The translations under genes were made by a program, and so were the position numbers. Shown here piece after piece: positions 12,601 to 22,563 of a stretch of DNA of 64,000 bases. How positions within the stretch are numbered: position 1 is the stretch's first letter; each line of letters begins with the position of its first letter. This DNA comes from Limnoperna fortunei. Taxonomy: Eukaryota; Mollusca; Bivalvia; Mytilida; Modiolidae. Below the pieces are notes generated by a model. It had not been told where the DNA came from, did no database searches, and saw only the letters and a program-made list of their open reading frames with translations. The stretch spans positions 96,886,805 through 96,950,804 of the forward strand of contig OX104111.1 in the NCBI GenBank assembly GCA_944474755.1, given 5' to 3'.

Positions 12601-15600
12601 ATAAACATGTACAGTTATCCAAATTACCCTTTCTTGGTTTCTTCTAAGAAGATTGCAATGTTTCTTTTAATATAAGGGTCTCTCAGAATACGACTGACAG
12701 AAGGTCTCTTGTCTGGTTCCTGATGTAACATGTTACGGATTATTTGCTGAAGTTCAGTACTGTATTTCTTTGGTAATGGTGGCATCTGTACAGTATACAT
12801 GATGATACATGTAGTTAAATTCAATTTACCCTTTCCAAATTATAAGCATCATACATTTAAGTTATTTTTAAATGCTTAATACAAATTTAAAAAATATATA
12901 ATAATAAAATTATATCATTTTGAACAAAGCAAAATTAAAAAATAGTGTATGAATGAAGAAAATGCTTTTCTTAAAACAGCATTTGTTCAATTCAAAACTG
13001 ACAGTATCATAGTGTAAAATTTAATGGTAACAGAATTATTAATTATTTTATAGCAGATTTCTACTAACCCTGCCTTTAAGAATTTTATAAACTAAAGCTT
13101 GCATGTCTCTTCCATTAAATGCATGTTTTAATGTAGCCATCTCATATACACAGCATCCCAGAGCCCACACATCAGACTGAAAAACAGCATGTAAACTATC
13201 TTAGTTTTGAAACAACAGTTTTGATTGGTTGACAAGACATTGTATGTCATTAAACATTGCTTTTATAAAATTCTAAACAGCATTACATGTATGTATATTC
13301 ACAGAAAATTTTAATTATCAGCTAACTACTTACCTTGTGATTGTATGGTTTATTGGTAAATAACTCTGGACTCATGTAGTAGGGAGTTCCTATTAATGTG
13401 GTAGCCATGTCAGATGAACTGTCTAGTACTCTAACAAAATTACATAGCAGATTATACATGTAGTAGATTTTTATTATGGTATAAGTTATTTGCAAGAGAA
13501 GTTTGTTAAACAGGAATACATTTGTTAATAAGTAGATCCATTGTACAAAACAAATTACATAATTAAACCCTCATTAAATAATGCTCCCAAAAGGTTTTAA
13601 ATATCTGTTAACTAAATTAACATAATTCAATGTTACATATATTTGTGTTTTAATGATAATGATAAGGACAAGCTTGTTTGGAAGTATCGAAAGTTAAGTG
13701 AACATGCATTGATTAAATATAAACTCTAAATAATATGTGATGTAGTTGTAATGAAACTCATAACAGATATTAAAATAATATTGAAATAACTGTAAGTAGC
13801 TAAATTTATAGGAAATAGTGGGTAATTTATAAAACAATTTTTCAATTAAATCTCTTTTTTTATATAAGATCACCTTTTAACTACAAAAATTCCCTGTCAC
13901 AACAGGTTCAGGAGTTGTACAATACTATTAATACTGATTGACCTGGCTAGATGTATCATACTAACCTGGCTATATTTACTTATACTGACTGGCCTGGCTA
14001 TATCACTCATACTAACGTGGCTATATCAGTTACAATGGCCAAGGTATATCACTCTTACTGACATGGCTATATTATTCATACTGACCTGGTTATACCACTC
14101 TTACAGACCTGGCTATATCACTCATATACTAATAACACTGACCTAGATACATTATAATGAACTGGCTAAATGCATACTAGTCTAACCTGGCAATACCACT
14201 CATACTAACCTGCCTATTATGCTTAAACTGACCAGGCTATATCACACATACTGACATGACTAAACCACACATACTGGCCTGGCAATATCACTTACACTAC
14301 CCGCCTATACAACTCATAATGACCTGGCTATACTACTACTCTTACTGACCTGGCTATACCACTCAAACAGACCTGGCTATATCATCCATACAGACCTGGC
14401 GATATCATCCATAAAGACCTGGCTATATCACCCATACAGACCTGGCTATATCAACCATACAGACCTGGCTATATCCTGCATGCTGACATATACTATTTAT
14501 ACAAACCGTGCTGTATCACAAATACTGACCTGGCTATATCACTTATTTTAACATGCTGATGGCTATACTATTCATAAATTTTAAAGACCAGACTATATCA
14601 CTCATATGCTTATGACCTGGATATATCAAATAGCTGAAAAATTGCTGAAAGTGGCGTTAAAACACCATTCAAACAAACAAACAATATATCAATCGATACT
14701 GACCTAGCTATACCCAAATCTCCAACTTTTATTATTTTACTCTTGGTCAGAAATATGTTCTGTGTTTTCAAATCTCTGTGCAAAATGTTTCTTTCGTGCA
14801 TATACTGGAAAAAAATTTTAATCAAATAATTAATACATTTATAACTTAGCAATGAGAATCTAGAAATTGTTGTTGTCAGTGACGTGTTATTCTTTTCTTG
14901 TGACTTGTATTCATAAAATAGCTTTTTTACATAATACATGTATTTTCAAGAATTGTGGGATTATGAAAATGCAGAGCTTTGAGTTGACCAGCTTTGACTT
15001 AAACTTTAAAGTGATGTTTAATATGCGAGCGAAGCAAAGCTCACTATGTACAGAGTCTGCCAAATTGCACGAGACCCAAAATATGATCATTGAAAAAAAA
15101 ACCTGGGCTACTCGGAATGCATTGGGAATTTACGAAAATGTGAGACCCGTACTTTTCGCTTTTTTTACAAACTGCTAAAATTAAAGTGCTCATTTGTTAA
15201 ATTACCACAAAAATGCCAGACAAATTTTATCAATCTGAAATGCTGTATTTGAAATTGAGTTTTGTGACGTCACCAACACATTATTACGTCACTTCATCAA
15301 TGGAATGTAGAGGCACTGTTAGGGGGCTCTGAAGTAATGACATGAACAATGTGCAATGCTCGCATTTCAGGCTGTGCCTACATTCATATAAATCTTCATT
15401 GAAAATAAGTATTTTTTGACTTCATCAATAGCATATGTTTCACAAACAAGGTAAAATATTTCAACATGGCTTCATTACATTATTCTGCCTGTATAGGCAA
15501 TATAATGTACCAACAACATAACATATAATTTTGTTTTACATACCTGCAGTGCCATTGCTATTTGGACAAACCATTCCACAACTTGTCGTTCCTCTAGTAA

Positions 15601-17145
15601 GGTTTGTTTTTGTTCCTTTAACTTTGTGTACAGATCCCCTCCCTCACAATACTGCATAGCAATGTGTAACTGACCATCTCTCTCAAAAGAATCTTTGTAT
15701 GCAACAATGTTTGGATGCTTTAATTTTGACAATAATTTAGCTTCTTGTTCTGCAGATGACCTTTCCTTCTTGGATGCTTTGGCAAGATTGATTTTTTTCA
15801 AAACATACTGTGAAAAAATACATGGTAAAGGATCAATATATCCTGATTTAAAGTAAAGATATGGATCAGTGTTCCCCATAGGCACTTTTAACAATGTGGG
15901 ACTACTGGTATGGTGCTTTTTTTCCACAGTACTATCTGATCTACTGCAGTGCTACCATTTCATTTAGCAGTGCTATCCAAAATAAGTGACACTTGATGGA
16001 TGCCAAGTGATGACAAAAGCTCACATGAACCTTTGTTTGAAATTATCAGTAACTAAAAACGATGCATATCATGAAATGACTAAAGAACAAAAAAACTAAA
16101 TGTGCATGTAGTTATTTGAAGAAGGTTTGGGAATTTAGAGGATAAAAATAATTGGTAATCTTTACCGACAATGACCATGCTACTAGTCGAACCCTTCAGT
16201 TTGATAATAATATTGCCTTGCATGTTGGTTTCACATTTTATAATTATTTAACCAAAATAATGCAGCTATTTACAGTACATATTTCAATTAATTAGATCTC
16301 TACATTACCACCTTAATAGCTTTAGTTCTTCGGACTCATGTAGGGTATTGTTGGTCTTAAGATTTAGCAAAGAATGATGATTTGGTTTAACCCACAATTC
16401 TTTAAATCCTATCTTATATTGATTTTATTTTAGTTTTACAATTATTTTGTTGTCAACACTGCCTGCACCTTAATAGTGCCTCTCCATTTCATTGGTAACA
16501 GAACTTCTGTCTTTAATGTGTTGGTGAAATATCATATCAATGGTAATTTTAAAATACATTTTAGAGATTGCATAAATTTTCTCTGAAGTTTATTGTTAAT
16601 GTTATTTAAAACACTTAATTTTGTGCAATATCATTTTAGGAATTTTTAAATTAATTTTTAGGCTCTTATTCAATATTTTCCGTGGGTAGCTCAGCTACAT
16701 GCACATGAACCATCTGAAAAGGGTTTGTTCATGTGAAACATGTGACCTTACCAGGGGCTGCGCTGGGCTTTGCCAATGTGGCCAATTGCGATTTTTTTTT
16801 ATTTGGCGACAAAATATTGTGTCTGGCGATGTGTGTTATTTGGAGTTATTAAACAGAAATCGCAGTAAATGAATCAACAAAGTTGTCTGATGAAAAGCGG
16901 CTTTACTTGCATCGGAGTTGAATAGACGTGTAATAAAGTTATTGATGTTGTTAATTAATGAATAAAAATAATAGTTAATTTCGAGAATTACTGTCAACAA
17001 TTTCATTTCTTAAATGTATGTTTGCATTTGTTCCCACCTGTTTCCTATCTTTCTTGTGTCTATACAATGACACCTCACCATAGCTTCCTTTTCCTATTGC
17101 TCTTAAATATTCAAAATTGTCCATGGGGTTACTTGATTTGGACAT
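3672..17145 (-). CDS. NEK4: NEK4-like NIMA-related serine/threonine kinase, 14 exons, 3' end not resolved
   Basis: Exons in transcript order: 17145-17038, 15807-15544, 14804-14704, 13430-13334, 13176-13069, 12785-12628, 12314-11945, 11384-11142, 9709-9683, 9061-8891, 7776-7716, 6392-6304, 5733-5612, 3719-3672. All junctions are GT/AG and every phase joins without a stop, giving about 655 residues. The first six exons (residues 1-278) are a complete kinase domain: P-loop GKGSYGE, K40 in YVLKK, AEQEA helix C, HRDLKTQN with D135, DLG at 153-155, GTPYYMSPE and [23 protein letters not shown] and DLG fit NEK4 best; NEK1, NEK3 and NEK5 are the alternatives. The C-terminal part is Ser/Lys/Glu-rich and disordered. 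NEK4 relatives act at cilia and microtubules and in DNA-damage responses (family knowledge). The start was chosen because the reading frame runs straight into the P-loop; a second Met lies seven codons downstream. The gene probably continues past the left edge. Confidence 0.9.
5809..5908. mobile_element. Short fold-back MITE in NEK4-like intron 12
   Basis: A 100-bp inverted repeat. The left arm begins CATCCTCCAAAGTCAGGGGT, and the right arm ends with ACCCTGACTTGGGAGAATG. The arms extend to 'cacgtttgct / agcaaacacgg', leaving a short loop. The ends resemble those of the 470-bp MITE at 38319-38788. I see no clean target duplication. Confidence 0.7.
7998..8903. repeat. 35-bp minisatellite, about 26 copies, spanning the exon 10 donor
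   Basis: A highly regular 35-bp tandem repeat; the plus strand reads TCTAGGTGTATTCCCCTTTG followed by ACAATGACTACATAC. Units differ by one or two bases (CATACTTTAG, CTTACTCTAG, CCCTGTGAC). The exon-proximal unit contains the last 12 coding bases of exon 10 and the GTATGT donor. A 35-bp period is not divisible by three, and one of the three frames hits TAG, so the array is not coding. Confidence 0.95.
8891..9061 (-). CDS. NEK4: NEK4-like exon 10, ending inside a minisatellite
   Basis: Fifty-seven residues, [20 protein letters not shown] to [11 protein letters not shown], with acceptor TTTTAG and donor AGA|GTATGT. The last codons (AAT ACA CCT AGA) and the donor belong to the first unit of the 35-bp array that fills the next 890 bp. 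Exon 9 (9709-9683, QTETDADGK) is a 27-bp microexon upstream. Exon 11 (7776-7716) gives a highly charged [15 protein letters not shown] segment. Confidence 0.8.
9990..10440. repeat. Degenerate tandem repeat in NEK4-like intron 8
   Basis: Imperfect units of roughly 55-65 bp. They share 'ctacaggtaga...aagt', a T-run, and 'gaggatttacttt'. Divergence is high, so unit borders are approximate. Confidence 0.5.
10589..10645. repeat. Short tandem repeat, about 18-bp unit, three copies
   Basis: Three near-identical copies of AGTAAACCACAGTACCCCC, non-coding, within intron 8 of the kinase gene. Confidence 0.8.
11142..11384 (-). CDS. NEK4: NEK4-like exon 8 with SDIS(V/I)K hexapeptide repeats
   Basis: Eighty-one residues: a Lys-rich start ([10 protein letters not shown]), then about six tandem copies of a six-residue unit of the form SDISVK (18-bp DNA repeat), then [17 protein letters not shown] before GTAAGT. 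The variant unit SDISIK shows slight divergence. The repeat is in frame and lies in the disordered region after the kinase domain. Copy number may vary between alleles. Confidence 0.85.
13069..13430 (-). CDS. NEK4: NEK4-like exons 4 and 5 (activation loop and C-lobe)
   Basis: The coding parts are 13430-13334 and 13176-13069, separated by a 157-bp intron. Exon 4 gives [18 protein letters not shown], the activation segment and P+1 loop. Exon 5 gives [20 protein letters not shown] to YKILKGR. Donors are GTAAGT and GTTAGT. Both phases agree with their neighbours. Confidence 0.88.
13930..14610. repeat. Degenerate 20-25-bp minisatellite resembling the exon 3 donor
   Basis: About 30 diverged units of the form ACTGACCTGGCTATATCACT followed by CATA. 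On the minus strand each reads TATAGCCAG|GTCAGT, close to the true exon 3 border TATAGCTAG|GTCAGT at 14704. It fills much of intron 3. A SINE tail fragment (about 14630-14690) sits between the array and the exon. Confidence 0.8.
14617..14692 (+). repeat. SINE 3'-tail fragment
   Basis: Contains AGCTGAAAAATTGCTGAAAG, then TGGCGTTAAAACACC and a (CAAA)n end. The same block recurs near 33600, 37550, 44690, 48500, 54970 and 63150. It lies 12 bp from the exon 3 donor of the kinase gene. Confidence 0.65.
14704..14804 (-). CDS. NEK4: NEK4-like exon 3 (HRD and DLG catalytic loops)
   Basis: This exon encodes [16 protein letters not shown] followed by [17 protein letters not shown] and ends inside an Arg codon (AG|A) at a GTCAGT donor. 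The downstream side of this junction is repeated many times in the following intron. Confidence 0.9.
15020..15372. mobile_element. Possible short inverted-repeat element in NEK4-like intron 2
   Basis: A less AT-rich island bounded by ATGCGAGC (left) and GCTCGCAT (right), containing paired 'gacgtcac' and 'acgtcact' sites. The terminal repeats are short, and no target duplication was confirmed. Confidence 0.35.
15544..15807 (-). CDS. NEK4: NEK4-like exon 2 (kinase N-lobe)
   Basis: Eighty-eight residues from [10 protein letters not shown] to [12 protein letters not shown], with a CACAG acceptor and a GTATGT donor. It includes the catalytic Lys, the [17 protein letters not shown] helix C and beta-4 region, and the hinge YCEGGDLY. 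Similarity to vertebrate NEK4 is highest here. The open frame running past both ends into intron is not coding. Confidence 0.9.
17038..17145 (-). CDS. NEK4: NEK4-like exon 1 (start codon and P-loop)
   Basis: This exon gives 36 residues starting [20 protein letters not shown] and ending RHKKDRKQ before a GTGGGA donor. It carries the glycine-rich loop GKGSYGE. The start is ATG at 17145-17143, with an in-frame second ATG seven codons later. The phase is 0, and the next exon opens with YVLKKIN, the beta-3 lysine strand. Confidence 0.88.
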
Positions 17146-18293
17146 ATTAACTCTTTCCTGGCAAATTATGATCCCTAACCTATCAACCTTCGTGTTTGTA
17201 CGTTCCGGTTATAAAACTGTCATGTTTCTTTCCAATTTTCTGTCCTGGTATATTGAGTATGGAAGAGTTTCATTGTTCTATTTTTGAACCTTTTCCCATT
17301 GTTTACTTCCTTTCTGGCATTGCGAAAGTATTGGGGTAACTTTAAAAATAACGTTAATTTCGTCTTATTGATGTAGCGTGTCTGTATTTGATGGGTCCCT
17401 TTTATGTTTAATCTATCCGATTGAATTTCTTGATATGAGCGCACATAATTTCATAGATATAGCTTCTTTCACATGACAAATTTCCACGTTTCTAACAAAG
17501 CTTTTTGCGACTATGGATTCAGGAAGTTTACGCAAAGCACTTTGGGATTTGTGGACATATATCTAATAAATCTTCATTTAAAAGAGCAACTATAGATTTA
17601 TCCTAAACACCAAAAGAATGTGTATCAGAATAACCTACGGAACGGTGTAGCGTAAAAAATGCAAGTTCCGTAAAAAATGCAAGCGCGCATGTGCAAACTC
17701 ACATATCGCTTCCGGTGTAAAAAATGCAAGTTTAGGTTCGCTGTAGCATTCGAAAAAACCTTTAATAATTTTATAGAAATATTGTCATTGATTAACTCAT
17801 TCTTTTTAAGGTGTAATAACTCCAGGGCTAATGAATGTTATCAATTTATGATACAAGAGGTGACGATAAATAATTTAACACAATGAATTCGTTGAATATC
17901 TCAACTTCGATGATTTCACAGTTCGTGGACGGCTTTGATATGATAGATAAACGATAATTTGATTTTATATTTAAAATGCAATTGATTTTTTGTGGGAAGC
18001 CATTTATTGCCGTTTATTTTAAATATAAGAAACCTTTTTCAATATTTTTGCTCACAGTTTCTAATAGTTGGTTAAGGATTACATAAATCTTATAATTTCA
18101 TATATACAGTATATATTTCCAAGTGAACTGTTTCAAACTTTTTCATTAATGAAACAAATGCAATTCAATGTAATATTCAAAATTCATTTTTTTTAAATGA
18201 AAACTTTTAAAATTTTGAACCTGCATAACAGAAACATTATATATATTTTTTTCAGGCTGGTCTGCAATAAAAACTTTCATATTTTATGGTTGT

Positions 18294-18329
18294 CCAGGGA
18301 CAGTCTATACTAGTATAGACTGTCCCTGG
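18294..18329. mobile_element. Perfect palindrome inserted in the satellite array
   Basis: A perfect 36-bp palindrome centred on CTAG. Viewed as an insertion, its core is 18295-18328 (34 bp, beginning CAGGGACAG and ending CTGTCCCTG). It is flanked by GGTTGTC at 18288-18294 and 18329-18335. Other array units read ATGGCTGTCTTGAAC without interruption, so this looks like a minimal fold-back insertion with a 7-bp duplication. Ends starting CAGGG are hAT-like; this is inference. Confidence 0.75.
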
Positions 18330-18469
18330 GTTGTCTTGAACTATTTTCTGATATAAATTTGCAATCAATACTTGACTTCGGTTACTTATCTTGAATAAAA
18401 ATCTTTAGTTATATTTGCATATAGAAATATAGGTAATTTATGTTTTTATCCAATTTTTATGAAATATTG

Positions 18470-19590
18470 TTAAATATAGGTAAAAACTTGCATTTTTTAT
18501 GGCTGTCTTGAACTAGTTTCTGATATAAATTGGTAGAATTTGCAATATATATAAATCTTTAGTTATGTTTGCTAGTACAATATAGAGTGAGTAATTTATG
18601 TTTTTATCCAATTTTTATGAAATATGGTTTAATATAGGTAAAAACTTGCATTTTTTATGGCTGTCTTGAACTAGTTTCTGATATAAATTGGTAGAATTTG
18701 CAATAAAAACTCAACTTCTGTTACTTATCTTGAATAAAAATCTTTAGTTATATTTGCTAGTACTATATAGAATAAGTAATTTATGTTTTTATCCAGTTTT
18801 TATGAAATATGGTTTAATATAGGTACAAACTTGCATTTTTTACGGCTGTCTTGAACTTAGTTTCTGATATAAATTGGAAGAGTTTGCAATAAAACTTGAC
18901 TTCTGTTACTTATCTTGAATAAAAATCTTTAGTTTTATTTGCTAGTACTATATAGAGTAAGTAATTTATGTTTTTATCCAATTTTTATGAAATATGGTTT
19001 AATATAGGTAAAAACTTGCATTTTTTATGGCTGTCTAAGTTCTAATATAAATTGGAAGAGTTTGCAATAAAAACTTGACTTCTGTTACTTATCTTGAATA
19101 AAAATCTTTAGTTATATTTGCTAGTACTATATAGAGTAAGTAATTTATGTTTTTATCCAGTTTTTATATTATGAAATATGGTTTAATATAGGTAAAAACT
19201 TGCATTTTTTATGGCTGTCTAAGTTCTAATATAAATTGGAAGACTTTGCAATAAAAACTTGACTTCTGTTACTTATCTTGAATAAAAATCTTTAGTTATA
19301 TTTGCTAGTACTATATAGAGTAAGTAATTTATGTTTTTATCCAGTTTTTATGAAATATGGTTTAATATAGGTAAAAACTTGCATTTTTTACGGCTGTCTT
19401 GAACTTATTTTCTGATATAAATTGGAAGAGTTTGCAATAAAAACTTGACTTCTGTTACTTATCTTGAATAAAAATCTTAAGTTATATTTGCTAGTACTAT
19501 ATAGAGTAAGTGATTATGATTTTTTACCAGTTAATATAAAATATGGCTAAACATATTTTTAAACTTGCATTTTTTTATGGCTGTATAGAT
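18470..19590. repeat. 185-bp satellite-like tandem array inside the TIR element
   Basis: About 6.5 units. AACTTGCATTTTTT recurs near 18484, 18642, 18828, 19013, 19198, 19377 and 19562, giving spacings near 185 bp, with one short unit (158) and one of 179. Each unit includes TATCTTGAATAAAAATCTTT and TTTGCTAGTA. The AACTTGCATTTTTTA motif is also the core of the element's terminal repeats. Confidence 0.9.
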
Positions 19591-20164
19591 TAATTAAAGC
19601 TTTGCATCCTGTCTGCACAATTATTGTTAATTATATGAATGTTCCAATTAGATGACATTTTTGACACATATTACCTTTTTATAACTATTTAATGGTAATG
19701 ACTTTTTAGTTGAGCTGTTAAACAAATTTCACTTACTTGGGACTTTGTACACTCCGTCAATTATAAATAGTAGAGCACTGCATTAAACCACTGAACAAAA
19801 AATATTATTTAAATATTTATATTCGTTATGCGGCAGTATTCATTTCCTTCAACAAAGTCGTAATTTACCCGGGTCAAAAAAAAATGCAGAACACTTATCA
19901 ATGATTATAACTTATAACCCCTGACTTCAATATTAATTTACTCAACAAAGAAACAAATATTCGTGCATTTACTATTTTGATTTTCAAGATTTATTGACAT
20001 TTAGATGCGACTTGCAATTTTTACGGACTTGCGATTTTTACAACAGTCAGCGTAAAAAACACAAGTTTGGACCGGAAACCGGAAGCGGAACTTGCATTTT
20101 TTACGGACTTGCAGATTTTACGCTACAACGGTACTGAGAAGAAACAGTCAATATAGACATATTT

Positions 20165-20307
20165 TTTGTTTTTCATTTTGTTTTGTTTTGTTTGTTTGTT
20201 TTTATTTGTTTGTTTTGTTTTTGTTTGTTTTTGTTTGTTTTGTTTTGTTTTTTTTTGATTTTGTTATTGTTATTGTTATTTTTATTGGGGGGGGGGGGGG
20301 GGGGAGT
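20165..20307. repeat. (T)nG-rich run followed by poly-G
   Basis: A TTTG/TTTTG-type low-complexity stretch leads into a G run of about 20 bases at 20287-20305. A similar junction recurs at 21180-21270 and 31445-31469. Predicted short proteins here are low-complexity artefacts. Confidence 0.85.
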
Positions 20308-20561
20308 GGGAGTTATCAAGTCGTCTTCTTCGAGCATCGTCGAAAGATCAAAGAAAAATATACCGACAAATTAAAAATTTTCATTGAATTATTTTGACAA
20401 TATTAAAATTGTTTCAAAGGATTTCAATTCTCTATTACTTTAAACTTTACAGTTCATCAGTATAATCAGTACATATAACAAAGTAACATTATATAGCAAG
20501 ATGAATACAAAACAATGGATACGTCAGAAATCCAGAGATAAAAACACATTATCAATGGAAA

Positions 20562-20846
20562 TTAATTATTATTTCTTATTTTAAAGGCCTTAAAAATAAA
20601 AATTCCCAAGTTACACAATTCTTTATAGTTTTCTACAGACAATAATTGCACAAGCTTAAAAGATGACGGTCTTGACCAATAATACTTTTTAATATACTTT
20701 TCTCTTAATCCTTTGTACTTGCTACATTGAAGAATAAAGTGAAATTCGTCTTCAACTAAATCTGAGTCATAAAAAATACAGTTTCTATTATCTCTAGCAA
20801 TACCATAAAAATGACCTGTTTCAATGCAAAGGTTGTTGGAGGACAT
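20562..20846 (-). pseudogene. Retrotransposon ORF C-terminal fragment
   Basis: A 94-codon open frame with DLVEDEFHFILQCSKY followed by LREKYIKKYYW and then LCNLGIFIFKAFKIRNN. The pattern (C/F-rich 'DEFHFILxCxxY', then 'NLGxFIxxAxxxR') is typical of the C-terminal tail of reverse-transcriptase ORFs of non-LTR elements in molluscs and cnidarians (recognised from memory). No reverse transcriptase domain is present nearby, so this is a 5'-truncated or decayed piece. Confidence 0.6.
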
Positions 20847-21364
20847 ACGGATTTTTGTAATACATTTTCCATAAGCAGTTGGTATATATTTGATTTGATA
20901 TTACAAGTATTCCAAACGTCAAACAGTCATCTGCGTAATCATAGTTACGTACTTAAAAATATTTTCAGAATTTAAAATAAACCCAAAATGTTGTAAGAAG
21001 AGCAATAGTTTGGCAAAGCTTTTTATGAAATAATTAACTTTTGCGTTGTTTTTACTTAATTATACAAACTTTACTTTTTAAAATCTTGGTTTAAGGACTT
21101 CATATACGAATATACGATCCTTCGTTTGTTTGATCTTATTCTATAAACTTGTACCTAAATATAACTTGCATTTTATTTTTTTATTTTTTATTTTATTATT
21201 TTGTTTTGTTTTTGTTTTGTTTTGTTTTGTTTTGTTTTGTTTCTTTCTTTTTTTTTTTGGGGGGGGGGGTTACATCAAAATGTTTAAATCGTTAATTAAA
21301 TACAACCAGAACCAGAAGTTCTATTGATCGTTATCGGAAATCGGTGTCTCAAATACGATCTGAC

Positions 21365-21640
21365 ATTTTCGATGAGTCATAGGTAGTGTTTCCTATTCCT
21401 GGATTTGACTTTTCCCTAGACAAGACAATGAGTAACTCGACGGGTGTCTAAGGCACTGCTTACTCGTCCGGAGCACCTGAGTGCACCTATGGTTTTTTAT
21501 GTGTTCGGGTTACTCTCTTTCTGTGTTTTATATTTTTGGTTTTTGTGTTGTGTTTGTCTATATCCGGATTTGTAACTGCCCCTTGGCTTTTGGCTCTTGT
21601 TGTTTGGTCGGTTTTCTTTGCTATTTTTCTATATCTGTGT
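21365..21640 (+). repeat. Dispersed repeat copy 1 (shared with 23345-23580 and 25775-25870)
   Basis: Shared phrases are TTTCCTATTCC(T/C)GGATTT, CTAGACAAG, AACTCGACGGGTGTCTAA, CTTGTTG and GGTCGGTTT. Three partial copies occur within 4.5 kb, all in plus orientation, the third reduced to its right half. The nature of the repeat is unknown. Confidence 0.7.
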
Positions 21641-21677
21641 TTACAGTTTATTCTTTTATTTCTTCCTATTTTCTTTT

Positions 21678-22563
21678 GTACGAAAGCCCATTAGGATCAT
21701 TTTGGTAGACTAAAAAAAAACTTTTTTTCGCGTAACAACGCGTAACATTCGCGTAATAACGCGTAACTTTCGCGTAATAACGCAAAACTTTTGCGTTATA
21801 ATGCGAAACTTTCGCGTAATAACGCGAAAAATATCGCGTGATAACGCGAAAAATATCGCGTAATAACGCGAAAAATATCGCGTAATAACGTGAAAAATAT
21901 CGCGAAATAACGCGAAAACATACTATATAATGAATGTTTATATTTATTTTCAATCATTTTTACCAAAATGGAAAAGGAAAAGGATGTTTAATACATTTCT
22001 TTGAAGCATTCGTCAGATGAAGTACAGGACAAAATGATTTGAGAAAAGGTTTAAAATAAACAAAGCAACATCACAAACATCAGAGTAATCCTTTCTTTCC
22101 GTCAATCGTAATTTTTTCAATGTCTTTTTAGTGTTGAATTGCTTATTATGATTCTATTCAAAATTGCTAGAAAACTTAAAATCTCATTGTTTGCAAGTCC
22201 AACCTCAAAATAGAGCTGTATAAGTTTTTCGGTTTCATACTTCATTTTCTAAAACAAAAACGTATAGATACCTATCTAACTTTTAAGATATACATGTAGT
22301 TACGCATTGTGAAGAAAAAGTTCTGCGCAACATATTATATAAAGAATTTTTCGCGTAAAAACGCGAAAGTTTCGCGTTATTACGCGATATTTTTCGCGTT
22401 ATTACGCAATAGTTTCGCATTATTACGCGATAGCTTCGCGTTATTACGCGATAGTTTCGCGTTATTACGCGACAGCTTCGCGTTATTACGCGAAAGTTAC
22501 GCGTTATTACGCGAAAAAAAAATTTCTTTAGTCTACCAAAATGAGCCTAATGGGCTTTCGTAC
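21678..22563. mobile_element. Fold-back element with arms of CGCG-palindrome repeats
   Basis: The terminal inverted repeats begin GTACGAAAGCCCATTAGG and continue TCATTTTGGTAGACTAAA. Inside them, each arm (about 21728-21918 and 22350-22515) is an array of 22-bp units containing CGCGTAATAACGCG, itself nearly palindromic. The two arms are in opposite orientation, with about 430 bp of unique AT-rich DNA between them. The flanks show TTTT on both sides (possible TSD or chance). No coding capacity; the translated 'SRYYAIFFALLRD' repeats are artefacts. Confidence 0.85.

Larger units (their letters stand above)
17647..20126. mobile_element. 2.48-kb non-autonomous DNA transposon with TIRs and 6-bp TSD
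   Basis: The left end reads GTAGCGTAAAAAATGCAAGT then TCCGTAAAAAATGCAAG. The right end is its inverted complement (CTTGCATTTTTTACGG ... TTTTACGCTAC). Both ends are flanked by AACGGT (17641-17646 and 20127-20132). Secondary inverted blocks lie inside both ends (TTCCGGTGTAAAAAATGCAA and GCGTAAAAAACACAAG). The interior holds a 185-bp tandem array and no transposase-like frame, so it must be moved in trans. It lies about 500 bp upstream of the kinase start codon. The superfamily is not identified. Confidence 0.88.

Noticed and set aside
17220..17444. 74-codon minus-strand frame upstream of the kinase start
   Set aside because: No motif, no splice link to exon 1 and no recognisable composition; probably 5' UTR or promoter sequence.
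20092..20397. Phe/Gly-rich frame followed by poly-Gly
   Set aside because: Low-complexity T/G run translated; no splice or start context.
21666..21953. Open frames with YYAKVTRYYA / FALLRDSFALLRD repeats
   Set aside because: They are translations of the 22-bp CGCG palindrome arrays on both strands of a fold-back element.
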